Assembly: GCA_902385625.1 (NCBI GenBank)
Contig: CABMGE010000024.1
Location: 1 to 64,000, forward strand
Length of the DNA stretch: 64,000 nt
Source of the DNA: an uncultured archaeon
Lineage (GTDB): Archaea; Nanobdellota; Nanobdellia; Pacearchaeales; GW2011-AR1
Direction of reading: 5' to 3'
Part shown: positions 17,979-27,307 of the stretch, piece by piece
Layout: each line of letters starts with the position of its first letter
How positions within the stretch are numbered: the first letter of the stretch is position 1
The notes under the pieces: model-generated
The model's input: only the letters and a program-made list of their open reading frames with translations
Told to the model about the DNA's origin: nothing
Databases searched by the model: none
Program-made: the position numbers and the translations under genes

Positions 17979-18572
17979 TTAAATAGCCCTAACGGTTTTA
18001 ACACAAACCTTTCCATTAGCTTTCTGCTGGTTTGCTTCAGCCATATCAGTAACATAACCAGTCAAGTCATCAATTGAAACATAAGTTTTTCCAGGACCTA
18101 CATTGTTTGTTTTATAATCAGTAAAAGTCTTTGAATCAATCCAATCAACTAAGCATTTAGTAGGATCAGCATCATGGCATTGAGAAGTAGCCAAATCCTT
18201 GCATTTCACAAGTTGAACAGAACAAACTAAATTTGTACAGGGTTCAAGCCCAACATTTGGAACTCTGCCTTCAAGTCCTGCACAAGTCCATTGTTCTTTT
18301 GATCCCTTTTTAACAAAAATAACATCTCTCTGAAGAGTGCAATAATCATTGTAAAGTGCTGCACTACAAGCAGATTTACATCCCTGAACAACACTTTCCA
18401 CATTAGGAGTAGTTCCTCCAAAAAGATTACCAAAAACATCAGACCAGCTTCCACTTCCTTTTGCAAACCAAAATACAAGAACCACTATAAGAATAACAAG
18501 AAGTGCGAGCCCTGCAAGTGTTCCAGTCATGCTAACACCCTCTGCTTTTTTATTTATCTTTCTAAGTTCCAT
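17979..18572 (-). CDS. pilin-like protein, class III-type N-terminus
   Basis: MELRKINKKAEGVSMTGTLAGLALLVILIVVLVFWF; Cys-rich C-terminal region. Confidence 0.65.
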   Translation of the reverse strand: MELRKINKKAEGVSMTGTLAGLALLVILIVVLVFWFAKGSGSWSDVFGNLFGGTTPNVESVVQGCKSACSAALYNDYCTLQRDVIFVKKGSKEQWTCAGLEGRVPNVGLEPCTNLVCSVQLVKCKDLATSQCHDADPTKCLVDWIDSKTFTDYKTNNVGPGKTYVSIDDLTGYVTDMAEANQQKANGKVCVKTVRAI

Positions 18573-18629
18573 CTTTTTTACAGACTTTATTAGCCTTCAA
18601 TAGTTTAAAAACCTTTCTTGAAACATTAC

Positions 18630-19115
18630 CTAAATACTTTTAACAAATTTTTTGTTGTATAAATAAGAAATAATAAATTTATCATGAAACTTCTTTTCAA
18701 TTTTTATATTAAGATTAAGTGAAACAAACTTATCAGTTATTTCAATATTATCTCCAATTAACTGAGGTTCTATTTGCGAAAGCTCAGTAATAATAAATGT
18801 CTGATTTTTCTTATACTTATAGAGTTCAATTTTAAAATTATCTATAAATGCCTGATAGTTACCGCTATTGATCTGCCCTGTCTTTGCAATAGACTTTTCC
18901 ATCACATTACCAACATAAAAATTAATTTCATTTTCCTGTGAATAAATATAATCTAAGAATCTCGAATCACTAACCTCTGAAGAAACCTTTTTATCATTTG
19001 TATTAAAAGAATACAATGCATAAACAGTTAGAACAAGTGCCATAAAAACCAAAAGAGTAATTGGAATATTTGCTTTTCTATTCTTAAATCTAATTTTTAT
19101 TTTTTTCATAAACAC
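18630..19115 (-). CDS. pilin-like protein
   Basis: KIKIRFKNRKANIPITLLVFMALVLTVYAL. Confidence 0.55.
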   Translation of the reverse strand: MFMKKIKIRFKNRKANIPITLLVFMALVLTVYALYSFNTNDKKVSSEVSDSRFLDYIYSQENEINFYVGNVMEKSIAKTGQINSGNYQAFIDNFKIELYKYKKNQTFIITELSQIEPQLIGDNIEITDKFVSLNLNIKIEKKFHDKFIISYLYNKKFVKSI

Positions 19116-19765
19116 TTTCCACTATAAAATTTAATTGTAATCATCTGATTTTCTTTTGTATCAACTCCAAAAACATTAATAGTAGTATCTCTTGGAATAA
19201 CTAAACTGGTTGAGCTTTCAAGTAACTTTTGTTTTTGCTTTTCCACATAGCCTGAATAAGAAGATCCTTCAGAAAGGCTGCTAAAATCAAAGGTATTCTT
19301 TTGAACAAGGTCAGTTGCATAACTAGAGCCTGCATTAGATGTAATTTTTTCAGAGTCTAGTCCATAAGTTGCCAAAAAAACATAACAATCAGAATCTAAG
19401 GAATCCCTCAAAAGATCATCAGTTATTTTCTTAATTTTTGTCTTTAGGTCTGACTTAAGATTTGAATCAAGATTATACATATTAATATTTCTTAAAACTT
19501 CCTTGACCTTGCCCTCTTTCCCATTAAACTCTATTTTGCTGTTTAAAATATTAAATAAATTCCTTTGCATATTAAGGTTTCCAGAATATTCCTGTAAACT
19601 AATAACATCGCTGCCAGTTGAAACATATTTCTTTCCAGAGCTAATTATTGTTGCAGATAAGAATATAACCATAATAAAAAATATAAGTATAAATGCCACA
19701 AACCAGGTAAGAGTTGTTCCTGTCTGCGATTTATTACTTCTTAAGTTAAAAAATAGAGATGCCAT
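19106..19765 (-). CDS. pilin-like protein
   Basis: FFNLRSNKSQTGTTLTWFVAFILIFFIMVIFLSATII. Confidence 0.55.
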   Translation of the reverse strand: MASLFFNLRSNKSQTGTTLTWFVAFILIFFIMVIFLSATIISSGKKYVSTGSDVISLQEYSGNLNMQRNLFNILNSKIEFNGKEGKVKEVLRNINMYNLDSNLKSDLKTKIKKITDDLLRDSLDSDCYVFLATYGLDSEKITSNAGSSYATDLVQKNTFDFSSLSEGSSYSGYVEKQKQKLLESSTSLVIPRDTTINVFGVDTKENQMITIKFYSGKCL

Positions 19766-20266
19766 TTAAACAATAGGAACTCTTCCTCCCTTTTGATTTG
19801 AACCAGTTAAAACATAAATTTTTACAGTTTCATTTCTAGAATCTATTGCAACCTCTGAAATTTCAGAACACTTTGCAAAATTATTTGCAGAAACTGTTTT
19901 GGTAATATGGCAATCTTTTTCAAGGCTATAGTCTCCTGCACTAAAGTCTTTTAAAACAATTCCGCCCTGATAAATAGAAACATTAAAATAAAGATAACTC
20001 CCTTTCTCAAAAAATTTCTTGTCAAGGTTGCACTCCTTAAAAATGTCAAAATCATCCTTAGAAACAGAATTTTTAAGATATCCATTATCAACAAAACAGT
20101 TAACTATTCTTTCTCCAAGAATTCCAGCCTCAACTCCATTGGTATTAATACTTGCAGTTATATAAATCATAACTCCTATTGCAATTCCTCCCCCAATAAC
20201 TCCAAGAACAATAAACCACCAAATTGTAAGGAGTTTTTCACCAGCATGTTTATTTAGTATTTTCAT
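19766..20266 (-). CDS. pilin-like protein
   Basis: MKILNKHAGEKLLTIWWFIVLGVIGGGIAIGVMIYI. Confidence 0.6.
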   Translation of the reverse strand: MKILNKHAGEKLLTIWWFIVLGVIGGGIAIGVMIYITASINTNGVEAGILGERIVNCFVDNGYLKNSVSKDDFDIFKECNLDKKFFEKGSYLYFNVSIYQGGIVLKDFSAGDYSLEKDCHITKTVSANNFAKCSEISEVAIDSRNETVKIYVLTGSNQKGGRVPIV

Positions 20267-20664
20267 TTTTCAGTGGAGTTTGTTTTTTTAATAATAACCG
20301 AAAGCCAATTGTCCTTTTCCTGAAGACTGACATCATTACTAGAGAAATAAGAATAAGCATAACCTCCTCCAAGGTTTAAACTTACCTTTACTTTGTTTGT
20401 TTGTTTATCGAGACTAAAAACTTTGTCAAGAGGTTTGTTATTTTTTAATGCCACATCTTTTACATCATTAATGTTAATTAAAACAGCCATGTCAGGTTTT
20501 GCATTATCAATCATTAAAGCAATTTGCTTTGCATAACTCTCTTCAAGAATAGAAGTCTGATTTCCAGAGTTATAAATAAAAATTAACATTCCAACAAAAA
20601 AAATCAGATTAAACAAGGTAAATGTAACTGTTTCAATAACTAGACTATCCCCTCTCTTATTCAT
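20263..20664 (-). CDS. pilin-like protein
   Basis: MNKRGDSLVIETVTFTLFNLIFFVGMLIFIYNSG. Confidence 0.62.
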   Translation of the reverse strand: MNKRGDSLVIETVTFTLFNLIFFVGMLIFIYNSGNQTSILEESYAKQIALMIDNAKPDMAVLININDVKDVALKNNKPLDKVFSLDKQTNKVKVSLNLGGGYAYSYFSSNDVSLQEKDNWLSVIIKKTNSTEK

Positions 20665-20754
20665 AGAAATGAAAAAACTTCTGAAGTTATAAATTTAACT
20701 TATATTAAGGTTTTATTTGGATTTGTAATTATATTTCAAGTATAAATTTCAGGG

Positions 20755-20780
20755 TAATTTTTGCTGTCTGAAAAAATAAC
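20755..20780. repeat. dispersed intergenic motif TAATTTTTTGCTGTCTG-AAAAAATAAC (copy 2)
   Basis: 17 identical bases at the 5' part with 17807.. copy. Confidence 0.4.
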
Positions 20781-20791
20781 AAACTTAAACT

Positions 20792-20813
20792 ATTTTATAC
20801 AAGAGTATAAATT
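20792..20813. terminator. 3' hairpin ATTTTATAC-AAGA-GTATAAATT (copy 3)
   Basis: Near-perfect stem between the genes at 20263..20664 and 20858..21940, 3' of the latter. Confidence 0.48.
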
Positions 20814-20857
20814 AACTTTAAAAATTTATAGACATCTAATTTTACAAAGCAATATTT

Positions 20858-21940
20858 TTATGGAATACTCTCAATAACTGAACAATACTGCCCTATATTT
20901 GCTTCATCATAATCAACTGTTCTAACAACACTGCATCCATAACCAGATTTATCTCCAACAGAAATATCTCCGCAATGTCCAGCTGTAAATGCCTGATTGC
21001 TTGAAACAGAATTATACTGATAAACACCAAAAATTGCAAGAACTCCCCAAAAAATAGGGCTTTTAACAGCAGCCATTGCAGCCTTGGGGGCATAAGTTGG
21101 AGCAAGAGCAAAACCTCCTGCAGTTCCACCAAGTAATGTAAGAGCAGAATTTTTAAGAACATCACTGTAACTAGGAGAAGCAACCTGCATAAACATAACA
21201 GAGGTTTCACGTCCAAGAACATCAGAATCATTTGAAACAGATTCAAGTTCAAGCCTTAATTGATCAGATCGATTATCATTTTCAGGAGTAATGCTCTCGA
21301 GTTCAACAGTACCGCGTCTATTATCTTGTACTGCAAGTTTACCTCCGCTTCCAGCCATATAAACATAATAAGACTGTTTTTTTCCAGGAGCAGCATGAGT
21401 TATCATATAATTTAAAACATTAATTGAACTAAGATTAATTCCAGATCTTGCAAGACTTGTTTTATCATAAGCAATTCTTGAACAAATTATACAAGAGGAA
21501 GTAACCTGTCCAATACCATAAGTTTCAGCAAGCCAGTTTGAAAAAAGACTAAGTTTTCCTTCACCCATTGTTTCCCAACAACTAAGTATTTCTTTTGCAA
21601 CAGCTTGCTCAATATCTTCACTGTCTCTAACTTTAATATAAGTAACTCCATCTGAATTTGCAAACTCATTGCACTTTCCACCAACAAATCCAGAAGTAAT
21701 GCAAATTTTTCCAGTTTTGCATTTTAATGGAACATATTCTTTTGCTCCTGCAAATGAAGGAAGAGTTGCACGATAAACAACAGATTGATGACATACCTGT
21801 CTATCAACATTTCCATTCCAGTTCATCTGATAATAAGCAAAAAGCAAAATTGCAAATCCCAAAATAAGAATTATAAGCCCTACAACAGTGCTTAAAACAA
21901 TTCCCCTTTTTCCAATCCTTTTTTTTAAGCTATTTTTCAT
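20858..21940 (-). CDS. pilin-like/secreted Cys-containing protein with N-terminal TM
   Basis: MKNSLKKRIGKRGIVLSTVVGLIILILGFAILLFAYYQM then Cys-rich extracellular region and a second hydrophobic segment. Confidence 0.6.
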   Translation of the reverse strand: MKNSLKKRIGKRGIVLSTVVGLIILILGFAILLFAYYQMNWNGNVDRQVCHQSVVYRATLPSFAGAKEYVPLKCKTGKICITSGFVGGKCNEFANSDGVTYIKVRDSEDIEQAVAKEILSCWETMGEGKLSLFSNWLAETYGIGQVTSSCIICSRIAYDKTSLARSGINLSSINVLNYMITHAAPGKKQSYYVYMAGSGGKLAVQDNRRGTVELESITPENDNRSDQLRLELESVSNDSDVLGRETSVMFMQVASPSYSDVLKNSALTLLGGTAGGFALAPTYAPKAAMAAVKSPIFWGVLAIFGVYQYNSVSSNQAFTAGHCGDISVGDKSGYGCSVVRTVDYDEANIGQYCSVIESIP

Positions 21941-21976
21941 TTGTTTTATTATTGTTTTGTTTACTTTTAATTCTTT

Positions 21977-22132
21977 TTAAAATGAGGTTATCCAACTCAG
22001 TAGCTTATAAACTCCAAAAGCAACTATTGCAATGACAATTATCCATACAATAACATTTTGCAAACTCCATTCTATAGGCCCATGTCCGCTTTCTTCCATT
22101 TGCGCTTTTTTATTTATCTTGTTAAATTTCAT
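21977..22132 (-). CDS. small pilin-like protein (51 aa)
   Basis: MKFNKINKKAQMEESGHGPIEWSLQNVIVWIIVIAIVAFGVYKLLSWITSF; start at 22132. Confidence 0.6.
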   Translation of the reverse strand: MKFNKINKKAQMEESGHGPIEWSLQNVIVWIIVIAIVAFGVYKLLSWITSF

Positions 22133-22190
22133 ATTAAGCAGCACCTCCAGGTAAACTAGGCATATGCCATCCAGAAGAAGGTGGATTTCC

Positions 22191-23144
22191 TTACCAAATT
22201 TCAAGCATTAATCTATATCCCTTAATATCATAGGAACTTGTCGTACTTCCAACATTTATCGGAGAAAGATAATTTTCTCCAACAGGTATCCATACGCCCT
22301 CTGTTTCTCCCTTGTCATTTAATTTATACATTTTTAAACTCCATCCAACTTTTCCTTTTTCAATATTAAATTCTTTTTTTGTATCAATTTTATCAAGATA
22401 ACTCTGAAAAGCAGCACTTATCTCTGTATGTTTTGCAGTTTTATCTGCAGTAGGTCCTGCACCACGAATAAATTGAAAAAAGCTGCTATCTTGCCCTTCA
22501 AGCGCAATCCTCTCAAAAATAAGCTCCCTTATTGTTTTAGATTTTTCATCTTGCCTATAATTTAAAATAGATTCAAATTTATTAGATACAGCAGCTTCAA
22601 TCCTTGTTTTAAGGGAAACAACTCCATCTTTTTTATCCAAATATATTTTTAGAGGCAGTTTTCTAAGATCAAGACAACTTTGAAAAGAACCCCATCCACA
22701 AGTATCAAATTGCCCAATATTGTTTTTTACTTTATGACAAATGCCATTTTTAACACAAGTAGAAAAAGCAACTGCACGATTTTCATATCTAAAAAAGTCA
22801 GCTTTTTCATTTTCAAAACTACAAATGCATATTTGTTCAGAGTCGCTCATTATAGACCAGGAAACAGGAGCAGTAATCATATAACTATCATTACCACCTT
22901 CATTTAAACCACTCATTTTTGAAGCAAGCTGATCAATTGTCTCTTTTGCCTGATCAATCGCACTTTTTTTAATAAATAAATTATAGAGTTTAAATGCCAA
23001 AACTGAAAGAAGAAAAATACAAATAGTTGCAAGAACTACTCGAAGTACCTCACTTTCTAAAAATCCCTCTGCCCTCTTACTTTTTAATTTAATTTTTTTT
23101 ATTTTCATTTTATAAAAAGTCCTACCATTTACAATTATCATCAA
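22191..23144 (-). CDS. pilin-like protein
   Basis: KIKKIKLKSKRAEGFLESEVLRVVLATICIFLLSVLAF; likely start 23108. Confidence 0.58.
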   Translation of the reverse strand: MMIIVNGRTFYKMKIKKIKLKSKRAEGFLESEVLRVVLATICIFLLSVLAFKLYNLFIKKSAIDQAKETIDQLASKMSGLNEGGNDSYMITAPVSWSIMSDSEQICICSFENEKADFFRYENRAVAFSTCVKNGICHKVKNNIGQFDTCGWGSFQSCLDLRKLPLKIYLDKKDGVVSLKTRIEAAVSNKFESILNYRQDEKSKTIRELIFERIALEGQDSSFFQFIRGAGPTADKTAKHTEISAAFQSYLDKIDTKKEFNIEKGKVGWSLKMYKLNDKGETEGVWIPVGENYLSPINVGSTTSSYDIKGYRLMLEIW

Positions 23145-23976
23145 TAGTCTGTTTCAAGGTGGATTTCACATCGCTAGCTAAAAAAGTTTTTCCAACCCAT
23201 CCATTTTTATTGCAATCAAGTAAGTGTGATTGTTCTCTTCCATCAGAATCCTTATATCTGGCAAATACTCTGACCTCTTGATTATTTCTTTCAAGTTGTA
23301 TTTGAGTAGTCTTTATATCCCCAAAAGAATATTCATAATTAACTAAAAGAACATCTGAGTCTCCAATTCCCTTTAATTTATCTCCAAATTCATTGCTATC
23401 TTCCTGCATTTTAACAAATTTTGTTCCAAAAATAGTATCTCCTGGAAATACTTCCTTTTCTCTGTAAATAATTCCAGAAATATACACAGAACTATCTAAA
23501 TTTATTAGGTCATTATAACTAGGAATAAGATCTTTAACTTTTGTGTACAAAGTTCCTCCACTTAAAAGTTCAGAGCTTATTGTTATTTTATTATTTACTA
23601 CATCTGCTATTTTTTTATCTAATGCCCAGTTTTTATCAACATATATTGCCCCATTTCTCTCATCACCATACCAATAAAGATTTGACTTTCTTAGTTTATT
23701 ACAATCTCCGCCAATGCAAAGTTTAACATATTTACCATCTTGAATAATCGCAACCTTGTAGTAATTGACAAGCATACTTGGATCAGAGTCTGTAATATTA
23801 ATCACCTTGTCTTTTTTATCATATTTATTTCCAGGAAGATTTTTAAAAAAATCCCAGCTCCCATTATCAAAAAGAAAATAAAAAATTGTAATAATAACTA
23901 TAATTGCAAGTATTATTGCAATAAGAGTACTCATAATTGAAGAATCATCTTCACCTCTTTTATTCATTTTAGCCAT
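23122..23976 (-). CDS. pilin-like protein
   Basis: MAKMNKRGEDDSSIMSTLIAIILAIIVIITIFYFLF; start at 23976 or 23967. Confidence 0.62.
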   Translation of the reverse strand: MAKMNKRGEDDSSIMSTLIAIILAIIVIITIFYFLFDNGSWDFFKNLPGNKYDKKDKVINITDSDPSMLVNYYKVAIIQDGKYVKLCIGGDCNKLRKSNLYWYGDERNGAIYVDKNWALDKKIADVVNNKITISSELLSGGTLYTKVKDLIPSYNDLINLDSSVYISGIIYREKEVFPGDTIFGTKFVKMQEDSNEFGDKLKGIGDSDVLLVNYEYSFGDIKTTQIQLERNNQEVRVFARYKDSDGREQSHLLDCNKNGWVGKTFLASDVKSTLKQTIDDNCKW

Positions 23977-23989
23977 TTTCAAAAATAAA

Positions 23990-24157
23990 CTAACCTCCGA
24001 ATCCAAAACTAAACAAATTTTTAATATATTCAATAAGTCCTGAAAGTCTTCCACTAAGTATCCCATAACCAAGTCCAACAATAACTAATAGTAAGCCTAA
24101 AAGTAAGATAACCACAGCCATAGTACTTATTATTAGGGCTTTTTTATTTTGAATCAT
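23990..24157 (-). CDS. small pilin-like protein (55 aa)
   Basis: MIQNKKALIISTMAVVILLLGLLLVIVGLGYGILSGRLSGLIEYIKNLFSFGFGG. Confidence 0.58.
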   Translation of the reverse strand: MIQNKKALIISTMAVVILLLGLLLVIVGLGYGILSGRLSGLIEYIKNLFSFGFGG

Positions 24158-24158
24158 A

Positions 24159-24506
24159 TTAATTACACATGTTCTCCAGGCATTCAAAAGACTTTATTCC
24201 AGAAGTAAAGCTCTTGTTTAATAGATCAAGACAACTAAATTCCCCAGTGGCTTTTTTCCCATCAATATAATACTTGACCTGCTTTTTTTCACAGCAGAAA
24301 CTATACTGCGAGTTTGAGTCTACAAGTAGATTGCATGAACTAACAACAGCATCAACATTAGAATAGCTTGAAAAACTTTTTATAAAATTTGAAAATCCAA
24401 CAGAGCCCATTGTAAAAAATCCAATAAGAACTGCAACTAAAAGAATAGCAAGTATCATTGCAACCAGGGTATTCCAGGTCATTTCAAATCCTTTTTTATT
24501 TAACAT
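24159..24506 (-). CDS. pilin-like protein
   Basis: MLNKKGFEMTWNTLVAMILAILLVAVLIGFF. Confidence 0.62.
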   Translation of the reverse strand: MLNKKGFEMTWNTLVAMILAILLVAVLIGFFTMGSVGFSNFIKSFSSYSNVDAVVSSCNLLVDSNSQYSFCCEKKQVKYYIDGKKATGEFSCLDLLNKSFTSGIKSFECLENMCN

Positions 24507-24633
24507 ATTTACCTCTTTATTCTATTTAATAACAAGAAATTAAGTTAATAAATATTCTTATCAGATATGCGCTTGAGACATAACCTAGTCATTAAAGGCA
24601 AGATGGCCTTTTGGTCTTATCAGACGATTAGCA

Positions 24634-24666
24634 ATTTTAGTCCAGAGTGAATCTGGCTTAAAATTA
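24634..24666. repeat. dispersed hairpin, AGTGAAT loop (copy 2, opposite orientation)
   Basis: AATTTTA-GT-CCAG-AGTGAAT-CTGG-CT-TAAAATT. Confidence 0.55.
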
Positions 24667-24670
24667 CCTA

Positions 24671-24699
24671 TTTTAGTCGAATTCACTTCGAATAAAATG
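24671..24699. repeat. dispersed hairpin, ATTCACT loop (copy 3)
   Basis: ATTTTA-G-TCGA-ATTCACT-TCGA-A-TAAAAT. Confidence 0.55.
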
Positions 24700-24712
24700 G
24701 CGATCATGACTA

Positions 24713-24734
24713 TTTTATACGAAAGTATAAAATA
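24713..24734. terminator. 3' hairpin ATTTTATAC-GAAA-GTATAAAAT (copy 4)
   Basis: 9-bp perfect stem, 3' of minus-strand tadC-like gene ending at 24746. Confidence 0.5.
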
Positions 24735-24745
24735 TATACTAAAAT

Positions 24746-26923
24746 TTATCCAGTAAGACCTCTCATTGCAACTCCAGCCAAAATAGAAAGAGCTATTATT
24801 GAAAGAGTAGCAGTTACTAAATATAATAATCCGCCCCTTATTAAATTCTTAGAAATCTCATAGGTTTGTTTTAACTTATCTTCCCCATTATCAATTGTAA
24901 CAAGAGTTCCGGTTAAGATAAAAATAATCTCAACAATATAAACTCCTATTGCAACCTGCATAAAATATGGAGGAATCATATTTACCACATTAAATAATTG
25001 AGTAATATTTGCAATATTGGTTATGCCTGCAAGAGACGTGTCTCCAGCACCTGCCTCAGTCAGCCCTTTTAATTTACTTAAAATTCCAGTGATCATTGCA
25101 GCAAGCCCAATTACAATACCTGCAAGAAGTGGTGCAAGAAAGGTCATATTGCTCTTCATATCGGAAACAACATCAGCCAGTAAATCCCTAAGTCTTTCAT
25201 TTATTTTTTGAATGTTTCTAACATATTCAGATATACTCATAAGGCTTTCAGCAGCAACATTAAGTCCTTTTTTAACGCTTTCAATAAGTATCCTCATACT
25301 TGTAGCAATAAGCGACGAAGGATAATAGACAATAGCTCCTCTTCTTGTATTAAAAATAGCTTCTTCAACACTCATGCCCATTGTTTGTATATTTGTATTA
25401 ACAATCTTAAAAAAATTCTCAGTTTTTTGTCCCTTTGTTGAAGCTGCAACTTTAGCAAATGCAATTTCAGCAGGAATTCCATCTCCAAGTCTGTTTCCAA
25501 GAGTAAATAAAGAAGAATTAAACTCTTCTTCCAAATCTTTTGTTTCATCTCTTGATTTTATTAGATCTTTTGTTCTAAGTGAAAAAGAAAGTGCAAAAAA
25601 TAATGCTATTGAGAATGGAATAAATAAACTTAAAAGCAATGCACCAGGTCCAAAAGGCCCAACTGTTTTTCCATCAATAGTTTGAAATCCAAAAAACTGC
25701 TCATCTCCTAAAAAAGTAATGCCAAGTTCAGAAAAACTATAATCCGGCTTTAATCCCACTGTTTCAGGAAGACCTGGTATTTGAAAAATAAATGGAAGAA
25801 GTCCCATAATTAAAAGAGGAACTGCTATCGCTGCAGCAATATAATAGGGTTTTTTTGAATTGTATTTATAATAAAGAGGATTTCTTTCAAGAAGCGAAGT
25901 TTCACCATATCCCCCAGGTCTTTTAAGCATTACTTGAAGAGTCAAATAAAAAACACAAAAAGGAATTAGTAAATTAAACAAAACAAAAACATGAGTCCAT
26001 TGAATTGCTCCTCCAAGAAGAGTAGAAGCAAGAGGCAAGAGTGCAAGTCCAAGAGTAGGAAGAACAATTCCAAGCATGTAAAGATTTGTTAAAGGAGCTT
26101 TTATTGAATGAGTATATTTTAACATTCTTTCATAAACACCATCTAAAATAACCCTGAGTGCTCGTTCAAGTATCTGAACTCTTCGAAGTTCACTCGGTTC
26201 ATATAAACTGCTCTCAATTAAGTGAAAGCTTTCTACAAATTCGATATTAACATCTTTCCAAAAATCAAGATAAGCATCTAAACTATCTTTTACAGAAGAA
26301 TATTTTCCAGTCTCAACATCCCACAATACCTTTCTAAGGTCAAGTGCAAGAGGAGCATCAACATGTTGTGCAACAAAACTTATTGCTCTTTCAAGATTAC
26401 TAGTATGCTTCATATAAATTACAGTATACAAAATAGCAGGAACCATCTGACTGCTGGCTTTAAGTCTCCACTTGGTTGCAAGTCTGGAAGGCATTGAATA
26501 AAAATAATAAAATAAGAAGAAAGAAGTAAGAATCATTAGTCCAAGAAATAAAATCGGAAACTCTCCGCCTTCAGGACCTCCTGCAAAAAACCAGATTGCA
26601 ACACTAAGCAATACTCCAAAGAAAAAAACTCCTAAGAAACTCATTAAAGCAAGTCCGACAACTTCAGAGGGAACAACATTTAAATGTGCAGCTTCAAGCT
26701 GTTTTTGTATTCTCTCCTCATCTTTTGAAGAGACTTTTATTTTAACAAAATTTCCAAGACTTCTTGCCCAGCTTTCATACCTGGAAAGTTCAGGCATCAT
26801 ATCCTCTTTAAATTGGGTATAATCTCTTGATATAGAATTATTGCTTCCAGAAGAATAATTAAAATTTCCAGCTTCTTGTTCAATCTTTTTTGAATATTTT
26901 TTTAATACCTCATTTACATCCAT
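24746..26923 (-). CDS. type IV pilus/type II secretion membrane platform protein (TadC/FlaJ-like)
   Basis: 725 aa, two T2SSF-like halves, multiple TMs (FFKIVNTNIQTMGMSVEEAIFNTRRGA...). Confidence 0.82.
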   Translation of the reverse strand: MDVNEVLKKYSKKIEQEAGNFNYSSGSNNSISRDYTQFKEDMMPELSRYESWARSLGNFVKIKVSSKDEERIQKQLEAAHLNVVPSEVVGLALMSFLGVFFFGVLLSVAIWFFAGGPEGGEFPILFLGLMILTSFFLFYYFYSMPSRLATKWRLKASSQMVPAILYTVIYMKHTSNLERAISFVAQHVDAPLALDLRKVLWDVETGKYSSVKDSLDAYLDFWKDVNIEFVESFHLIESSLYEPSELRRVQILERALRVILDGVYERMLKYTHSIKAPLTNLYMLGIVLPTLGLALLPLASTLLGGAIQWTHVFVLFNLLIPFCVFYLTLQVMLKRPGGYGETSLLERNPLYYKYNSKKPYYIAAAIAVPLLIMGLLPFIFQIPGLPETVGLKPDYSFSELGITFLGDEQFFGFQTIDGKTVGPFGPGALLLSLFIPFSIALFFALSFSLRTKDLIKSRDETKDLEEEFNSSLFTLGNRLGDGIPAEIAFAKVAASTKGQKTENFFKIVNTNIQTMGMSVEEAIFNTRRGAIVYYPSSLIATSMRILIESVKKGLNVAAESLMSISEYVRNIQKINERLRDLLADVVSDMKSNMTFLAPLLAGIVIGLAAMITGILSKLKGLTEAGAGDTSLAGITNIANITQLFNVVNMIPPYFMQVAIGVYIVEIIFILTGTLVTIDNGEDKLKQTYEISKNLIRGGLLYLVTATLSIIALSILAGVAMRGLTG

Positions 26924-26998
26924 ATAAAATCACCTTTTTACAAAATATATATTAGAAACAGAATTAATAAAACTTCTTATCTCAACTCTCGAAGCAAA

Positions 26999-27244
26999 TT
27001 ATTTTGACTTCATTAAAACTTTGTAGCTAAGGTATAAACTGGCTCCATCTACAATAAAAATTATTCCGGTAAATAACAATAAGAAAAAACAGGAATTAAG
27101 TTGAGGATCCTTGCAAACAGAACAAAAACCTCTGCAAAAAGTCTTGTAAAAAAATGTTTGTAAAAAACCTATTAGAATCAAGGCAAAACTAACAAAAATA
27201 ATAGTATTTTTCTTAAAATCACTCCTGTCCTCTTTTTTTTCCAT
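26999..27244 (-). CDS. small membrane protein
   Basis: 81 aa, two TM segments and a Cys cluster (CRGFCSVCKDPQLNSC). Confidence 0.5.
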   Translation of the reverse strand: MEKKEDRSDFKKNTIIFVSFALILIGFLQTFFYKTFCRGFCSVCKDPQLNSCFFLLLFTGIIFIVDGASLYLSYKVLMKSK

Positions 27245-27307
27245 GAAATATAAACAAATAATGAGTTAATAAACATTTTTGTTTGGATTAAATAAAATTT
27301 TAAGAAA

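Noticed and set aside
20893-21252. 119 aa minus-strand ORF inside 20858..21940
   Set aside because: Alternative frame of a well-supported membrane/secreted protein; Leu/Phe-rich shadow translation.
24555-24633. Possible tRNA or other known ncRNA in the structured spacer
   Set aside because: No T-loop GGTTCRA sequence, no acceptor stem/CCA or anticodon arm could be matched.
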